Shown: one piece after another, positions 10,633 to 20,800 of the stretch
Layout of the letters: every line of letters starts with the position of its first letter
Position numbering within the stretch: position 1 is the first letter of the stretch
Source: Nocardioides sp. TRM66260-LWL
GTDB lineage: Bacteria; Actinomycetota; Actinomycetes; Propionibacteriales; Nocardioidaceae
Assembly (NCBI RefSeq): GCF_020075545.1
Contig: NZ_JAIQZK010000001.1
Location: forward strand, 620,001-684,000
Length of the DNA: 64,000 nt
Direction: 5' to 3'
The notes under the pieces: generated by a model
What the model was told of the DNA's origin: nothing
What the model saw: only the letters and a program-made list of their open reading frames with translations
Databases searched by the model: none
Made by a program: the position numbers and the translations under genes

Positions 10633-13600
10633 ATGAAGCCGATGCGCGCCCTGACGCTGCTGGCGTCCGCCCTCGCCGCCGTCGCCCTCGTCGCCCTGGT
10701 CGTCCTCCTCGTCGTGGGAGCCGCCACCGGCGAGTGGCCCGATCGCTCGTACCTCGTCTCGAGCGTCCTCGTCGTCCACGTCCTCGCCCTGGGCTCCGTG
10801 ATCGCCCGGTTCTCGGCGGTCAACCTGCGCGGCCAGGCGCGACTCGGTCGCTACGCCGCCCTGCTCGCCCTCGCGCTCGCCGCCCTCGTGACGATGGCCG
10901 CCGGCCAGACGCTCGCGGTCTTCGCCACCGGCTGGACGCTGAGCACCGTGGCGGTCCTCGGGCTCGTCGGGCATCCCGGCACTCCCGGCTCCGCGCGGGC
11001 GGTGCGCCGGATCGCCGCGGCCCTGGTGCCCGGCGACGTCGGCCTGTGGCTGCTCGTCGCGCTGGACGCCGGCCTCGACCTGCCCGACTCCCTCCGCGCG
11101 CCCCTCGCCGGCCTCGCGCTGATCGTCGCGCTGGTCTCGCGCGGGGCGCTGGTGCCGCTCGGGGAGTGGCTGGCCGAGACCGCCGAGGCGCCCTCGCCCG
11201 TCTCCGCCCTCCTCCACGCGGGCGTGGTCAACGGCGGCGTGCTCCTGCTCGCGCTGCACGGCGACGTCCTCGCCCCCGCGCTGGCCACCCGCGTGCTGAT
11301 CGGCGTGATCGTGCTGCTCACCCTGGTCGCCGCGGTCGTCGGCCAGCAGGCCCGGTCGGACGTCAAGGGCCGCCTCGCCGCCTCGACCAGCTCGCAGATG
11401 GCGCTCGCGACCGCGCAGGCGGTCGTCGGCCTGCCCGCCACCGCGTTCGTGCACGTGCTGCTGCACGCCTGGTGGAAGTCGCGGCTGTTCCTCAACGCCG
11501 GCGGCGCGGTCACCGCGTCCCGGCTGGCGCCGGCGCCCGCCCCGCTGGCCGGGTCCGTGCGCGCCGTCCCGGCCCTCGCCGGCGTGGCCGTCGCGCTGAT
11601 GATCGCGGTGCCGCTCTCCGCGAGCCTGCCGGTGCTCGTCGCGGTCGTGCCGGCCGCCCTGGTCGGCGGCGTCGCGGGCACCACCGTCTCGGCCGCCCTG
11701 GCGGCGCGTCGCGCCGGCGGGCCGGCGTCCCACCTCGGCGTCGCCGCCGGGACGATCGCCGCGATCGTCGCCCTGGTCGTCACGGTCGAGGAGTCCCACG
11801 CCCTCGGCGAGGTCATCGAGCCGAGCGCGGCCGTCGCCGTGCCGGTGCTGCTCGGCCTCGCCGCCGCCTGGGTGTGCACCCTGCGCGCCGTCCGGGACGC
11901 CACCCCGCTGGTGCTGCTCAGGGCCCGCCTCGGCCTCCCTGCCTGGGCCGTCCGCCGCCACCGCACCGACCTCGCCCACCGGCTCGCGCCGTTCGCGGCC
12001 GGCGCCCAGGACCCCTCGGACGCCGAGCGGATCCGGATGACCGTCGGCCTCGCCGCCGACGCCCTCGCCCCGGCCTGGCCGCTGCGCGCCGCCGTCGCGG
12101 TCTCGCCGTGGGACGGGCTGGAGCGGCTGGACCTGCCCGCCGCGCAGGAGCTGCTCGACGACGTCCACGGTCGCGACCCGCGGGTCGGGCTGCGCCGCAT
12201 GCTCGCGCTGCACGACGACGGCCGGCTGGCCGAGGCGCACCTCGCGCAGGCGCTGGCCGACCTGCGGGCCGACGGCCGGCTGCCGGCTGCGCTCGCCGAG
12301 CTCACCCCGCAGCAGGTCGTCACCCGCACGCGCGGCGAGGTGGCTCCCGGTCCGGACGCCCCGATCGGCGCCGTCGCCCACACCCTCGCGGGCCGCGCCG
12401 ACAAGGCCGCCGGACGTCGCTCGCGCAGCGTCGGCTCGGCCACCGAGCGGGTCGGCGTCCAGGCCGCCCTGTGGTGCGGACGCGCCTGGGACCGGCTCGG
12501 CGCCGGCCGGGTGGCGGACCCGTACGCGATCTGGCTGGCCTCGGCCCGGCGCCCCGGAGCCGACCTCGTGCTCGGCGTGCACGGGCTGCGGCGGGCCGCG
12601 CTCGCCCTGCCCGACGACGCCGCCTCGGCCGTCGAGGTGCTCTACACCGAGGCCCGCCGACGCACGATCGAGGCCGGCGGCGAGCCGATCGACCTGGTCT
12701 CCTACCTCACCGGCCTGCTCGCCGCGGCGCCCGGCTGGACCGCCCACGCCCTGTGGCGCGCGGCCCACGGCGCGGACGACGCGATCGTCCAGCTGTGCGC
12801 CCTGCGCGCGGCGCACGACCTGCTCCTCACCGACCCGGCGGACGCCGCCACGAGCCCGACGCCGGACGCCGAGGCGCTCGAGGCCGTCCGCGCGGCCCGG
12901 GGGCTGCTGACCGTGTGGCAGCGGGCGCTGGACGTCGAGGTGCAGGGACGGCTGCTGGCCGCCGTGCCCCTCGCCCCGTCCTCGGCGGGCACGGCGACCG
13001 TCACCGTCGACAGCCTGTGGTGTCTGGACGCCCGCTCGGGCCCGGTGCGCCGCCAGCTCGAGGCGGTGAGCGGCCCGCGGCGCCACCGCACCCACGGCGT
13101 CGCCGGGTTCTTCGGCATCGCGCTCGAGGCCGACGACCCCGACGGCACGACCGTCACCCGCGCGCCCGGCCTGCTCGACCCCGACCTGCGGTTCGAGGCG
13201 CCCGTGCCGGCGCCGGGCACCGGCTGGAGCATGGCCGCCGGCGGCCGGCAGGCGGCCGGCGCGCTCGGCTACGCCGAGTTCGGCGGGCTGGTCGCCCTGG
13301 TGGCCACCGTGCGCGGCGTCGTCACCCGGGCCCTGCAGCGCCCGGCGGCCGACCTGCACGGCACGACCCTGCGTCCGGCCGGCGAGGTCTGCGACCTGCA
13401 GTCCGGCGTCGTCCCGGCCGAGGAGAAGGCGCGCCGCGTCGCCGCCGTGCTCCACGGCGCGGGCCTCGCGGGCGACCTCGGCTCGGTGCTGCTGGTGATC
13501 GGCCACGGCGCGACCACGGCCAACAACGCCTACGCCGCGGCCTACGACTGCGGCGCCTGCGGGGCGAACACCGGCGTGCTGAACGCGTCGGTCTTCGCGG

Positions 13601-14445
13601 CCTGGACCAACGACCCGGCCGTGCGGGCCGCGCTGCCGGCCCAGGGCATCGCGGTGCCCGACGACCTCGTCGCCATCGTCGGACGCCACGACACCACGGC
13701 CGACGTCGTGGCGATCGAGTCCGACCACCCGGTGGCCGACGCGCTGCGGGCCGACCTGGCCACCGCCACCGAGCGGGCCCGGGCCGAGCGCAGCGGCGAC
13801 CTGCCGGGCGGCCTGAGCGCCATCGCCCGCGGCGGGGACGAGGCCGAGCCGATGCCGGAGTGGGGGCTGGCCGGCGCCCACGGCCTGTTCCTCGGCGGGG
13901 CGCGGCTCTCGGTGCCCACGGCGCGCTGGTTCCAGCTCGACTACCACCACGACACCGACCCCGACCTCGCCGTCCTGACCGGCGCGCTGGCCGGCCCCGG
14001 CCTGGTGGCCGCGCACATCATGAGCGCGTACGGCAGCTCGGCCGGCGAGCCGGACCTCTACGGCGCCGGCGACAAGACCACCCACAACGTGGTCGGCGAC
14101 ATCGGCGTCGTCCGCGGCCGGGCCGGCGACCTCTCGATCGGCCTGCCCTGGCAGGCCGTCACCCCGGTCGACCCTCGTCGTCCGGACGCCGTGCTGGCGC
14201 TGCGGCACCTGCCGGCGCGTCCGGTGCTGGCCGTCCAGGCGCCCCGCGAGCGACTGCGCGCGGCGGTGGCCGCGGTGCCGACCCTGGAGGCGCTGGTGCT
14301 GCACGGCTGGGTGACGCTGTGGGCCGTCGAGCCGCAGCCGAACGGCGAGGAGACCTTCGTCGAGCTCGGCTCGGACGAGCGCTGGACCGACGCGCGCCGC
14401 GGGCGCGGCGCGCGACCGAGCGTGGGCGCGGAGGGTCGGATCTGA
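10633..14445 (+). CDS. Fused DabB-DabA inorganic carbon transporter
   Basis: This 1270-residue protein joins two proteins usually encoded separately. Residues 1 to about 440 are a polytopic membrane domain with about a dozen hydrophobic segments and the proton-antiporter signature PSPVSALLHAGVVNGG (about 187-202), as in NuoL and DabB. Residues about 450-1270 are a DUF2309/DabA domain. The zinc ligands of the beta-carbonic-anhydrase-like DabA site are all present: Cys797 and Asp799 (CLDARS), His958 (GHGAT) and Cys973 (DCGAC). The His-to-Cys gap of 15 equals that of Halothiobacillus DabA. DabAB couples cation or proton entry to CO2 hydration and so accumulates bicarbonate. ATG 10633 was chosen over 10603, which lies inside an inverted repeat; no ribosome site decides it. 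Confidence 0.85.
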   Translation: MKPMRALTLLASALAAVALVALVVLLVVGAATGEWPDRSYLVSSVLVVHVLALGSVIARFSAVNLRGQARLGRYAALLALALAALVTMAAGQTLAVFATGWTLSTVAVLGLVGHPGTPGSARAVRRIAAALVPGDVGLWLLVALDAGLDLPDSLRAPLAGLALIVALVSRGALVPLGEWLAETAEAPSPVSALLHAGVVNGGVLLLALHGDVLAPALATRVLIGVIVLLTLVAAVVGQQARSDVKGRLAASTSSQMALATAQAVVGLPATAFVHVLLHAWWKSRLFLNAGGAVTASRLAPAPAPLAGSVRAVPALAGVAVALMIAVPLSASLPVLVAVVPAALVGGVAGTTVSAALAARRAGGPASHLGVAAGTIAAIVALVVTVEESHALGEVIEPSAAVAVPVLLGLAAAWVCTLRAVRDATPLVLLRARLGLPAWAVRRHRTDLAHRLAPFAAGAQDPSDAERIRMTVGLAADALAPAWPLRAAVAVSPWDGLERLDLPAAQELLDDVHGRDPRVGLRRMLALHDDGRLAEAHLAQALADLRADGRLPAALAELTPQQVVTRTRGEVAPGPDAPIGAVAHTLAGRADKAAGRRSRSVGSATERVGVQAALWCGRAWDRLGAGRVADPYAIWLASARRPGADLVLGVHGLRRAALALPDDAASAVEVLYTEARRRTIEAGGEPIDLVSYLTGLLAAAPGWTAHALWRAAHGADDAIVQLCALRAAHDLLLTDPADAATSPTPDAEALEAVRAARGLLTVWQRALDVEVQGRLLAAVPLAPSSAGTATVTVDSLWCLDARSGPVRRQLEAVSGPRRHRTHGVAGFFGIALEADDPDGTTVTRAPGLLDPDLRFEAPVPAPGTGWSMAAGGRQAAGALGYAEFGGLVALVATVRGVVTRALQRPAADLHGTTLRPAGEVCDLQSGVVPAEEKARRVAAVLHGAGLAGDLGSVLLVIGHGATTANNAYAAAYDCGACGANTGVLNASVFAAWTNDPAVRAALPAQGIAVPDDLVAIVGRHDTTADVVAIESDHPVADALRADLATATERARAERSGDLPGGLSAIARGGDEAEPMPEWGLAGAHGLFLGGARLSVPTARWFQLDYHHDTDPDLAVLTGALAGPGLVAAHIMSAYGSSAGEPDLYGAGDKTTHNVVGDIGVVRGRAGDLSIGLPWQAVTPVDPRRPDAVLALRHLPARPVLAVQAPRERLRAAVAAVPTLEALVLHGWVTLWAVEPQPNGEETFVELGSDERWTDARRGRGARPSVGAEGRI

Positions 14446-14525
14446 TCGGCTGATCGGGCCGCCCTCGCGGGCGGCGTCGGCGGGCTGGCCGACGCGACCG
14501 CTGCTGGGGAGCCGCTCCCACCACC

Positions 14526-14571
14526 CACAGCCGGCGTCACGCGGACTTAACACCGCGTGACGCCGGCTGTG
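14526..14571 (+). terminator. Perfect 19-bp hairpin
   Basis: The arms CACAGCCGGCGTCACGCGG and CCGCGTGACGCCGGCTGTG flank the AT-rich loop ACTTAACA. It lies 80 bp after the DabB-DabA stop and just before the operator of the next operon, so it insulates the two transcripts. Confidence 0.8.
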
Positions 14572-14590
14572 ACCTCGCCTCGCGAGGCTC

Positions 14591-14612
14591 ATACCTGTCA
14601 CTCGACAGGTAT
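14591..14612. promoter_or_regulatory. TetR-type operator of the carboxylase operon
   Basis: The 9-bp arms ATACCTGTC and GACAGGTAT flank a 4-bp centre (ACTC), giving a perfect 22-bp palindrome 42 bp before the permease start. It is the natural site for the TetR regulator encoded at the operon's end (23128). No guanidine-I, -II or -III riboswitch motif was recognised in this leader. Confidence 0.65.
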
Positions 14613-14654
14613 TCGGTCCGGCCGCGCCGGACCGTCCGAGCCCCGGAGCCCACC

Positions 14655-16202
14655 ATGACCACCATCAGCCCCTCCGACGCCCTCGGCGGCGTCCCGAGCA
14701 GCGAGGGCTACGCCCAGGAGCTGCACCGCGGCGTGGGGACGTTCGCGTCCTTCGCCGCCGGGTTCTCGTTCGTCTCCATCCTCACCACCGTCTTCCAGCT
14801 CTTCGGTCTCGGGTTCCTGCTGGGCGGCGCGGCGTTCTTCTGGACCTGGCCGATCGTCTTCGTCGGCCAGCTGCTCGTCGCCCTGTGCTTCTGCGAGCTC
14901 GCGGCCCGGTGGCCGATCTCGGGCTCGATCTACCAGTGGTCCTCGCGGCTGGCCGGCACCACCGTCGGCTGGTTCGTCGGCTGGACGATGGTGATCGGGC
15001 AGATCCTCACCGTCGCCGCCGCGGCGATCGCGCTGCAGGCGGTGCTGCCGAGCATCTGGACCGGCTTCCAGGTCGTCGGCGGGAGCGACGCCGACCCGAC
15101 TCTGCTCTCGGCGACCGGCGCGCAGAACTCCATCCTGCTCGGCTGCCTGCTGCTCGTGGTGACGACGCTGGTCAACGTCTCGGGCATCCGGCAGATCGCG
15201 GTCTCGTCCAGCGTCGGGGTGGCGATCGAGATCGTGGGCGTGGTGGCCCTGGTGATCGCGCTGTTCCTGCTCCCCGAGCGCGGCGCCGGCGTCGTGCTGA
15301 CCCGGGACGGCTGGGAGGGGAGCGGGTACCTCGGGGCGTTCCTCGCGTCCTCGCTGATGGCGGCCTACGTGATGGTCGGCTTCGACTCCGCCGGCGAGCT
15401 CGCCGAGGAGACCCACGCGCCGCGGCGCACGACTCCGCGCACGATCCTGCGGGCGCTGGTGACCTCGGCGATCGGCGGCGCGCTGCTGATCCTGGCCGCG
15501 CTGATGGCCGCGCCGAGCCTCACCGACGGCAGCCTCGCGTCCGGCGGCCTGGCCTACGTGCTCACCGAGCGGCTCGGCGGCGTCGTCGGCCGGCTGCTGC
15601 TGTGCAGCGTCGCGGTGGCGGTCTTCGCCTGCACCCTGGCGGTGCAGACCTCCGGCTCGCGGATGATGTTCTCGATGGCCCGCGAGGGCGCCCTGCCGTT
15701 CCACCGGCGGCTCGCGCGGGTCTCGCCCCGCACCGGCACCCCGGTGCTCTGCGCGGTGGTCGTCGGCGTCGGCGCGGCCGTGGCCCTGCTGGTCAACGTG
15801 CACCAGTACGCGATCTTCCTGGCGCTCTCGTCGCTGTGCATCGCGATGATCTACCTGGCCTACCTCGGCGTCACGCTGCCGCTGCTGGTGAGCCGCCTGC
15901 GCCACGGCCTGCCCGAGGGCGTCGACGAGGACGGCCGGCCGCTCTTCTCGCTGGGCCGCTGGGGCGTCCCGGTGACGCTGCTGGCGGTGGTCTACCAGGT
16001 CGGCATGACCGTCAACCTGCTCTGGCCGCGGGCCGCGGTCTACGACCTCACCGGCGAGACCTGGTGGCTGCAGTGGAGCGCGCTGCTCTTCCTCGGCCTG
16101 ACGCTGGTCGTCGGCACCGCCTACTTCCTCTCGCGCCGCCTGCACCTGCGGATCGCGCTCAAGCACCTGCCGCACACCCACGCCGCGGCGGAGGCCCGGT
16201 GA
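14655..16202 (+). CDS. APC-family amino acid/amine permease of the urea-guanidine operon
   Basis: This 515-residue polytopic permease is of the amino acid-polyamine-organocation family, with about 12 hydrophobic helices (for example FASFAAGFSFVSILTTVF, then WTWPIVFVGQLLVALCF). It is the type often annotated as 'urea carboxylase-related permease'. It is the first gene of a six-gene operon and probably brings in the nitrogenous substrate (guanidine, urea or a related amine). The gene after it begins inside its stop (GTGA). Substrate is inferred from context only. Confidence 0.85.
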   Translation: MTTISPSDALGGVPSSEGYAQELHRGVGTFASFAAGFSFVSILTTVFQLFGLGFLLGGAAFFWTWPIVFVGQLLVALCFCELAARWPISGSIYQWSSRLAGTTVGWFVGWTMVIGQILTVAAAAIALQAVLPSIWTGFQVVGGSDADPTLLSATGAQNSILLGCLLLVVTTLVNVSGIRQIAVSSSVGVAIEIVGVVALVIALFLLPERGAGVVLTRDGWEGSGYLGAFLASSLMAAYVMVGFDSAGELAEETHAPRRTTPRTILRALVTSAIGGALLILAALMAAPSLTDGSLASGGLAYVLTERLGGVVGRLLLCSVAVAVFACTLAVQTSGSRMMFSMAREGALPFHRRLARVSPRTGTPVLCAVVVGVGAAVALLVNVHQYAIFLALSSLCIAMIYLAYLGVTLPLLVSRLRHGLPEGVDEDGRPLFSLGRWGVPVTLLAVVYQVGMTVNLLWPRAAVYDLTGETWWLQWSALLFLGLTLVVGTAYFLSRRLHLRIALKHLPHTHAAAEAR

Positions 16203-17038
16203 CGGGCGCGCGCCTGACCGACAGCGTCCTGCACGCCCGCGACGACGCCCGGGCGCAGGGCGACGGCACGGCCGAGTTCATGCCGTACCTGCCGGCCTCG
16301 TCCAGTCCGTACGCGCCGGCCGACGTCGACCCGGCCTCGCTGACCTGGGCCGAGACGATCGCGCCCGGCGGGTACGCCCACCGGATCCTCGCCCGGGGCA
16401 CGCGGCTGCGCCTGGAGGACCCCACCGGGGACGCCTGCGCCCATCTGGTGCTCTTCAACGCGCTGGAGACCGTCGAGCGGCTCAACGTCGCCGACACCCA
16501 GAAGATCCCGTGGCAGGCCTACCTCGGCGTGCACCACCCGCTGCTCTCCGGCGACGGACGGGTGCTGGCGACGATCGCCGCGGACTCCTCGGGGCACCAC
16601 GACGCGTTCTGCGGCACCACCACCGAGGCGTGGAACGAGCGCAAGCACGGCGACGCGCGTCCCGAGGGGCCGTTCCCGGCCGGGCGCTCGCTGCTGGTCA
16701 AGGCCGCCGCCAAGCACGGCCTGACCCGCCGCGACCTGCCGCCGGGCGTCTCGCTGTTCCAGGGCGTGCGGGTCGAGGAGGACGGCACGCTGGCGTGGCG
16801 GGGGAGCGCCGGGCCGGGCACGGCCGTCGACCTCGTCGCGGAGCTGCCGCTGCTGGTGCTGCTCGCCAACGTGCCGCACCCGCTCGACCCGCGGCCGGAC
16901 TACGTCGTCGGGCCGCTGCGCGTGCACGCCTGGCGCTCGACGCCGACCGGCCCGTCCGACCCCGCCTGGAGCGCCTCGCCCGAGCGCACCCGGGCCTACC
17001 TCAACACCGTCGACTACGCGGAGGCACGCGGACTGTGA
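16199..17038 (+). CDS. DUF1989 protein, UAAP2 / carboxyguanidine deiminase subunit
   Basis: This 279-residue DUF1989 protein is the larger of the adjacent pair known as urea carboxylase-associated proteins 2 and 1. In characterised operons the pair forms the heteromeric carboxyguanidine deiminase (CgdAB), which releases ammonia from carboxyguanidine to give allophanate. Visible conserved pieces are LRLEDPTGDACAHLVLFNAL, RLNVADTQKIPWQAYL, then the DSSGHHDAFCGTTTE block with candidate metal/catalytic His and Cys, and LPPGVSLFQGVRVEEDG. GTG 16199 overlaps the permease TGA by 4 bp, and the stop overlaps the next GTG. Function assignment rests on family and operon. Confidence 0.85.
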   Translation: MTGARLTDSVLHARDDARAQGDGTAEFMPYLPASSSPYAPADVDPASLTWAETIAPGGYAHRILARGTRLRLEDPTGDACAHLVLFNALETVERLNVADTQKIPWQAYLGVHHPLLSGDGRVLATIAADSSGHHDAFCGTTTEAWNERKHGDARPEGPFPAGRSLLVKAAAKHGLTRRDLPPGVSLFQGVRVEEDGTLAWRGSAGPGTAVDLVAELPLLVLLANVPHPLDPRPDYVVGPLRVHAWRSTPTGPSDPAWSASPERTRAYLNTVDYAEARGL

Positions 17039-17817
17039 GCGCCCTGACGATGACCACGACCACGACCACGACCACGACGGCCGCCTCGACCGTCCCGGTC
17101 GGCGCGTCGCACCACCCCGACACCGTGCTCGACTGGTCGGACTCGCTCGTCGAGGGCCGTGTCGTGCGCGACGACGTCGTCGAGTCGCGGGCCTCCTGGT
17201 CGGCGGTCGTGGCGGCCGGGCACGTGCTGACGATCGTCGACGTCGGCGGCAACCAGTCCGGCGACTGCCTGCTCTACGACGCCCACGACCCCGACGAGCG
17301 CTACAGCGTGCCCGACACCCTGGCCTGGCAGGGGGAGGCCTACGTGCGCACCGGCACCGTCCTGCGCAGCAGCGAGGGCCGCCCGCTGATGACGGTGGTC
17401 GGCAACGAGATCGACCGGCAGGACACCATCGGCGGCGCCTGCAGCAAGGAGTCGAACACCCTGCGCTACGGCCACCACGTGATGTTCCACCACGCGTGCC
17501 GCGAGAACTTCCTCACCGAGGCCGCGAAGCACGGCCTGGGGCTGCGCGACCTGGTCTCGAACCTCAACTGGTTCATGAACGTGCCGGTGGAGGCCGACGG
17601 CGCGCTCGGCATCGTCGACGGCATGTCCGCGCCGGGCCGTCGGGTGGCGGTGCGGGCCGAGCGCGACGTGCTGGTCGTGGTGTCGAACTGCCCGCAGATG
17701 AACAACCCGTGCAACGACTTCAACCCGACGCCGCTGCGGATGATCGTCGTCGATCCTGCGATCTCGGGCGCGACCTCGGGCGCGACCTCGGGCGCGACCT
17801 CGGAGGCGTCCGCGTGA
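17035..17817 (+). CDS. DUF1989 protein, UAAP1 / carboxyguanidine deiminase subunit
   Basis: This second DUF1989 protein has about 260 residues and is partner of the preceding one in carboxyguanidine deamination. The core runs from HPDTVLDWSDSLVEGRVVRDD through VDVGGNQSGDCLLYDAHDPDERY, DTIGGACSKESNTLRYGHH, FHHACRENFLTEAAKHGL, LNWFMNVPVEADG and SNCPQMNNPCNDFNPTPLR. Cys and His residues sit in the expected active-site blocks. The start GTG 17035 overlaps the previous TGA; ATG 17050 is an alternative. Low-complexity ends are odd: an N-terminal run of about ten Thr from ACCACG repeats, and a C-terminal Ser-Gly-Ala-Thr triplicate. Both are probably disordered and dispensable. Confidence 0.85.
   Translation: MSALTMTTTTTTTTTAASTVPVGASHHPDTVLDWSDSLVEGRVVRDDVVESRASWSAVVAAGHVLTIVDVGGNQSGDCLLYDAHDPDERYSVPDTLAWQGEAYVRTGTVLRSSEGRPLMTVVGNEIDRQDTIGGACSKESNTLRYGHHVMFHHACRENFLTEAAKHGLGLRDLVSNLNWFMNVPVEADGALGIVDGMSAPGRRVAVRAERDVLVVVSNCPQMNNPCNDFNPTPLRMIVVDPAISGATSGATSGATSEASA
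17053..17078 (+). repeat. ACCACG hexanucleotide repeat (about 4 copies)
   Basis: Tandem ACCACG units encode poly-Thr at the UAAP1 N-terminus. The 6-bp unit keeps reading frame if copy number changes. Confidence 0.8.
17764..17799 (+). repeat. Three tandem 12-bp units (TCGGGCGCGACC)
   Basis: Exact tandem repeats encode Ser-Gly-Ala-Thr three times at the UAAP1 C-terminus, immediately before the carboxylase start. Length changes would stay in frame. Confidence 0.9.
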
Positions 17818-20800
17818 GCGGCACGCTCCTGGTCGCCAACCGCGGCGAGATCGCCCGGCGGATCCTGCGCTCGGCGCGCGGGCTCGGCCTGCGCACCGTC
17901 GCGGTGTACTCCGACGCCGACCGCGCCGCCCCGCACGTGCGGGAGGCCGACGTCGCGGTGCGCCTGGGCCCGGCGCCGGCGCGCGAGTCGTACCTGCGGG
18001 TCGACGCCGTGCTCGAGGCCGCGGCCGCCACCGGGGCGACCCTGGTGCACCCCGGCTACGGCTTCCTCTCCGAGCACGTCGGCTTCGCGCGTGCGATCGA
18101 GGAGGCCGGCCTCGGCTTCGTCGGGCCGACGCCCGAGCAGATCGTCGCGTTCGGCGAGAAGCACACCGCCCGGGCGCTGGCCGAGCAGGCGGGGGTGCCG
18201 ATGCTCGTCGGCTCCGGGCTGCTGGCGGACGTCGACGAGGCCGTCGCGGAGGCCGAGCGGATCGGCCTGCCGGTGATGCTCAAGGCCACCGGTGGCGGGG
18301 GCGGCATCGGCATGCAGGCGTGCGCGACGGTGGACGACGTCCGCGACGGGTTCGCCCGCGTGGCCGGCCTGGCGGCGGCGCACTTCGGCTCCTCGGGGGT
18401 CTTCCTCGAGCGGCTGGTGCGGCCGGCGCGCCACGTCGAGGTGCAGCTGTTCGGCGACGGCGCGGGCCGGGTCGCGGTGCTCGGCGACCGCGACTGCTCG
18501 CTGCAGCGGCGCCACCAGAAGGTGATCGAGGAGGCGCCGGCTCCGGGGCTGCCCGACCACGTGCGCGCCCTGCTGCACGACTCCGCGCGGCGGCTGGCCG
18601 CGTCGGTGTCGTACCGGAGCGCCGGCACCGTGGAGTTCGTCTACGACCCGGTGCGGGAGGAGGCGGCGTTCCTCGAGGTCAACACCCGGCTCCAGGTGGA
18701 GCACCCGGTCACCGAGGAGGTGCTGGGGCTCGACCTCGTCGCGCTGATGCTGCGGCTGGCCGGCGAGGGCCCCGCCGCGCTGCCCGAGCGGCTCTTCGAG
18801 CCGTGGGAGCCGCGGGGCCACGCGATCGAGGCGCGGGTCTACGCCGAGGACCCCGGACGCGACTGCCGGCCGTCGTCGGGCCTGCTGACCCGCGTCGAGC
18901 TGCCGGGTGCGGACGCACCCGCCGGGGTGCGGGTGGACGGCTGGATCGAGACCGGCCTGGAGGTCTCCTCGCACTACGACCCGATGCTGGCCAAGGTGAT
19001 CGCCGCGGCCCCGACCCGCGACGCCGCGCTCGACCTGCTCGGCACTGCGCTCGCCGGCACCCGCGTCGACGGCATCGTCACCAACCTCGGCCTGCTGCGC
19101 TCGTTCGTCGACCCGGCCGACCCCGTCGGGCTGCGCGCCGCCACCCACGCCACGACGACCCTCGACGTCACGACCGACCCCGAGCCGCGGATCGACGTGG
19201 TCGTGCCCGGCGCGATGACCACCGTCCAGGACCTGCCCGGTCGGCTCGGCCACTGGCAGGTCGGCGTCCCGCCGTCCGGCCCGTTCGACGCGGTGTCGCT
19301 GGCCGAGGCCAACCGCTGCGTCGGCAACCCCGACGGCGCCCCGGGGCTGGAGATCACGGCCACCGGGCCGACGCTCACGTTCTCCGAGCCGACGCTGGTG
19401 TGCGTCACCGGCGCGCCGGCGGTCGTCACGCTGGACGACGCGGTGGTGCCGCAGTGGGAGCCGGTCGCGGTGCCGGCCGGCGGCACGCTGGCGATCGGCG
19501 ACTGCGCGGGGCCGGGCCTACGCACCTACCTGGCGGTGCGCGGCGGGCTCGACGTGCCGGCCTACCTCGGCAGCGCGTCGACCTTCACCCTCGGCGGGTT
19601 CGGCGGCCACGCCGGACGCGCGCTGCTGGCCGGCGACGTGCTGCGCCCGGCGTCGGTCCCCGCGGTGCACGCGCCGCGGCCGACGCCCGCGGAGCACCGG
19701 CCGGCGATCACCTCGGACTGGGAGATCGGCGTCACCGAGGGGCCGCACGCGGCGCCGGAGTTCTTCACCCGCGCCGATCTCGACGAGCTCTACGCCACCG
19801 CCTACGAGGTGCACCACAACTCCGCGCGCACCGGGGTCCGGCTGATCGGGCCGCGGCCGAGCTGGGCGCGTCCCGACGGCGGCGAGGCCGGCCTGCACCC
19901 CTCGAACATCCACGACACCCCGTACGCCGTGGGCGCGCTGGACTTCACCGGCGACACCCCGATCGTCCTCGGCCCCGACGGCCCGTCGCTGGGCGGCTTC
20001 GTCTGCCCCGCGGTGGTCGCCAGCGGCGAGCTGTGGAAGCTCGGCCAGCTGCGCCCTGGCGACACGATCCGGTTCGTGCCGGTGCGCGAGGCAGACGCCG
20101 CGACGCTGCTCGAGCACCGCTCCGCCCCGCAGGTGCCCGCCCTGCTGCGCGGCGGCGACGGCGACGACGGCGTCCTGGCCCGGCGCGAGGCCACCGAGGA
20201 GCGGCCGTCGGTGACCTACCGCCGCGACGGCGACGACAACCTGCTCGTCGAGTACGGCCCGATGACCCTCGACCTCGCGCTGCGCATGCGCGTCCACGCC
20301 CTGCAGCAGGTGCTCGCCGAGCACGCGCCCGCCGACGTCCGGGCCGGCATCGTCGACGTGACGCCGGGCATCCGCTCGCTCCAGGTGCACACCGACGCGT
20401 CCCGCCTGCGGGCGCGCGACGTCGCGGAGCTGCTGCAGGAGCTGGAGGAGCTCGTGCCGCCCACAGCCGAGCTGGTGGTGCCCTCGCGCACCGTCCGGCT
20501 GCCGCTGAGCTGGGACGACCCCGCGTGCCGGCTGGCGGTCCAGCGGTACGAGGCCGGCGTCCGCGACGACGCGCCGTGGACGCCGTCGAACCTCGAGTTC
20601 ATCCGCCGGATCAACGGCCTGGACGCGATCGACGACGTGCACCGCATCGTCCACGACGCCTCGTACCTGGTGCTCGGGCTCGGCGACGTCTACCTCGGCG
20701 CGCCGGTGGCGACCCCGCTCGACCCGCGGCACCGGCTGGTGACGACGAAGTACAACCCGGCGCGCACCTGGACGGCCGAGAACTCCGTGGGCATCGGCGG

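Noticed and set aside
10615..14601. Minus-strand open frame of 1328 codons
   Set aside because: It is antisense to the DabB-DabA fusion, rich in Arg/Gly/His without domains, and exists because of high third-position GC.
14446..14654. Guanidine riboswitch before the permease
   Set aside because: The strong stems here are a terminator hairpin and an operator palindrome; the loops lack the ACGR signatures I would expect.
17053..17799. CRISPR-like array
   Set aside because: The repeats are short tandem units inside a coding gene with no spacers; no CRISPR array or cas gene is present in the window.
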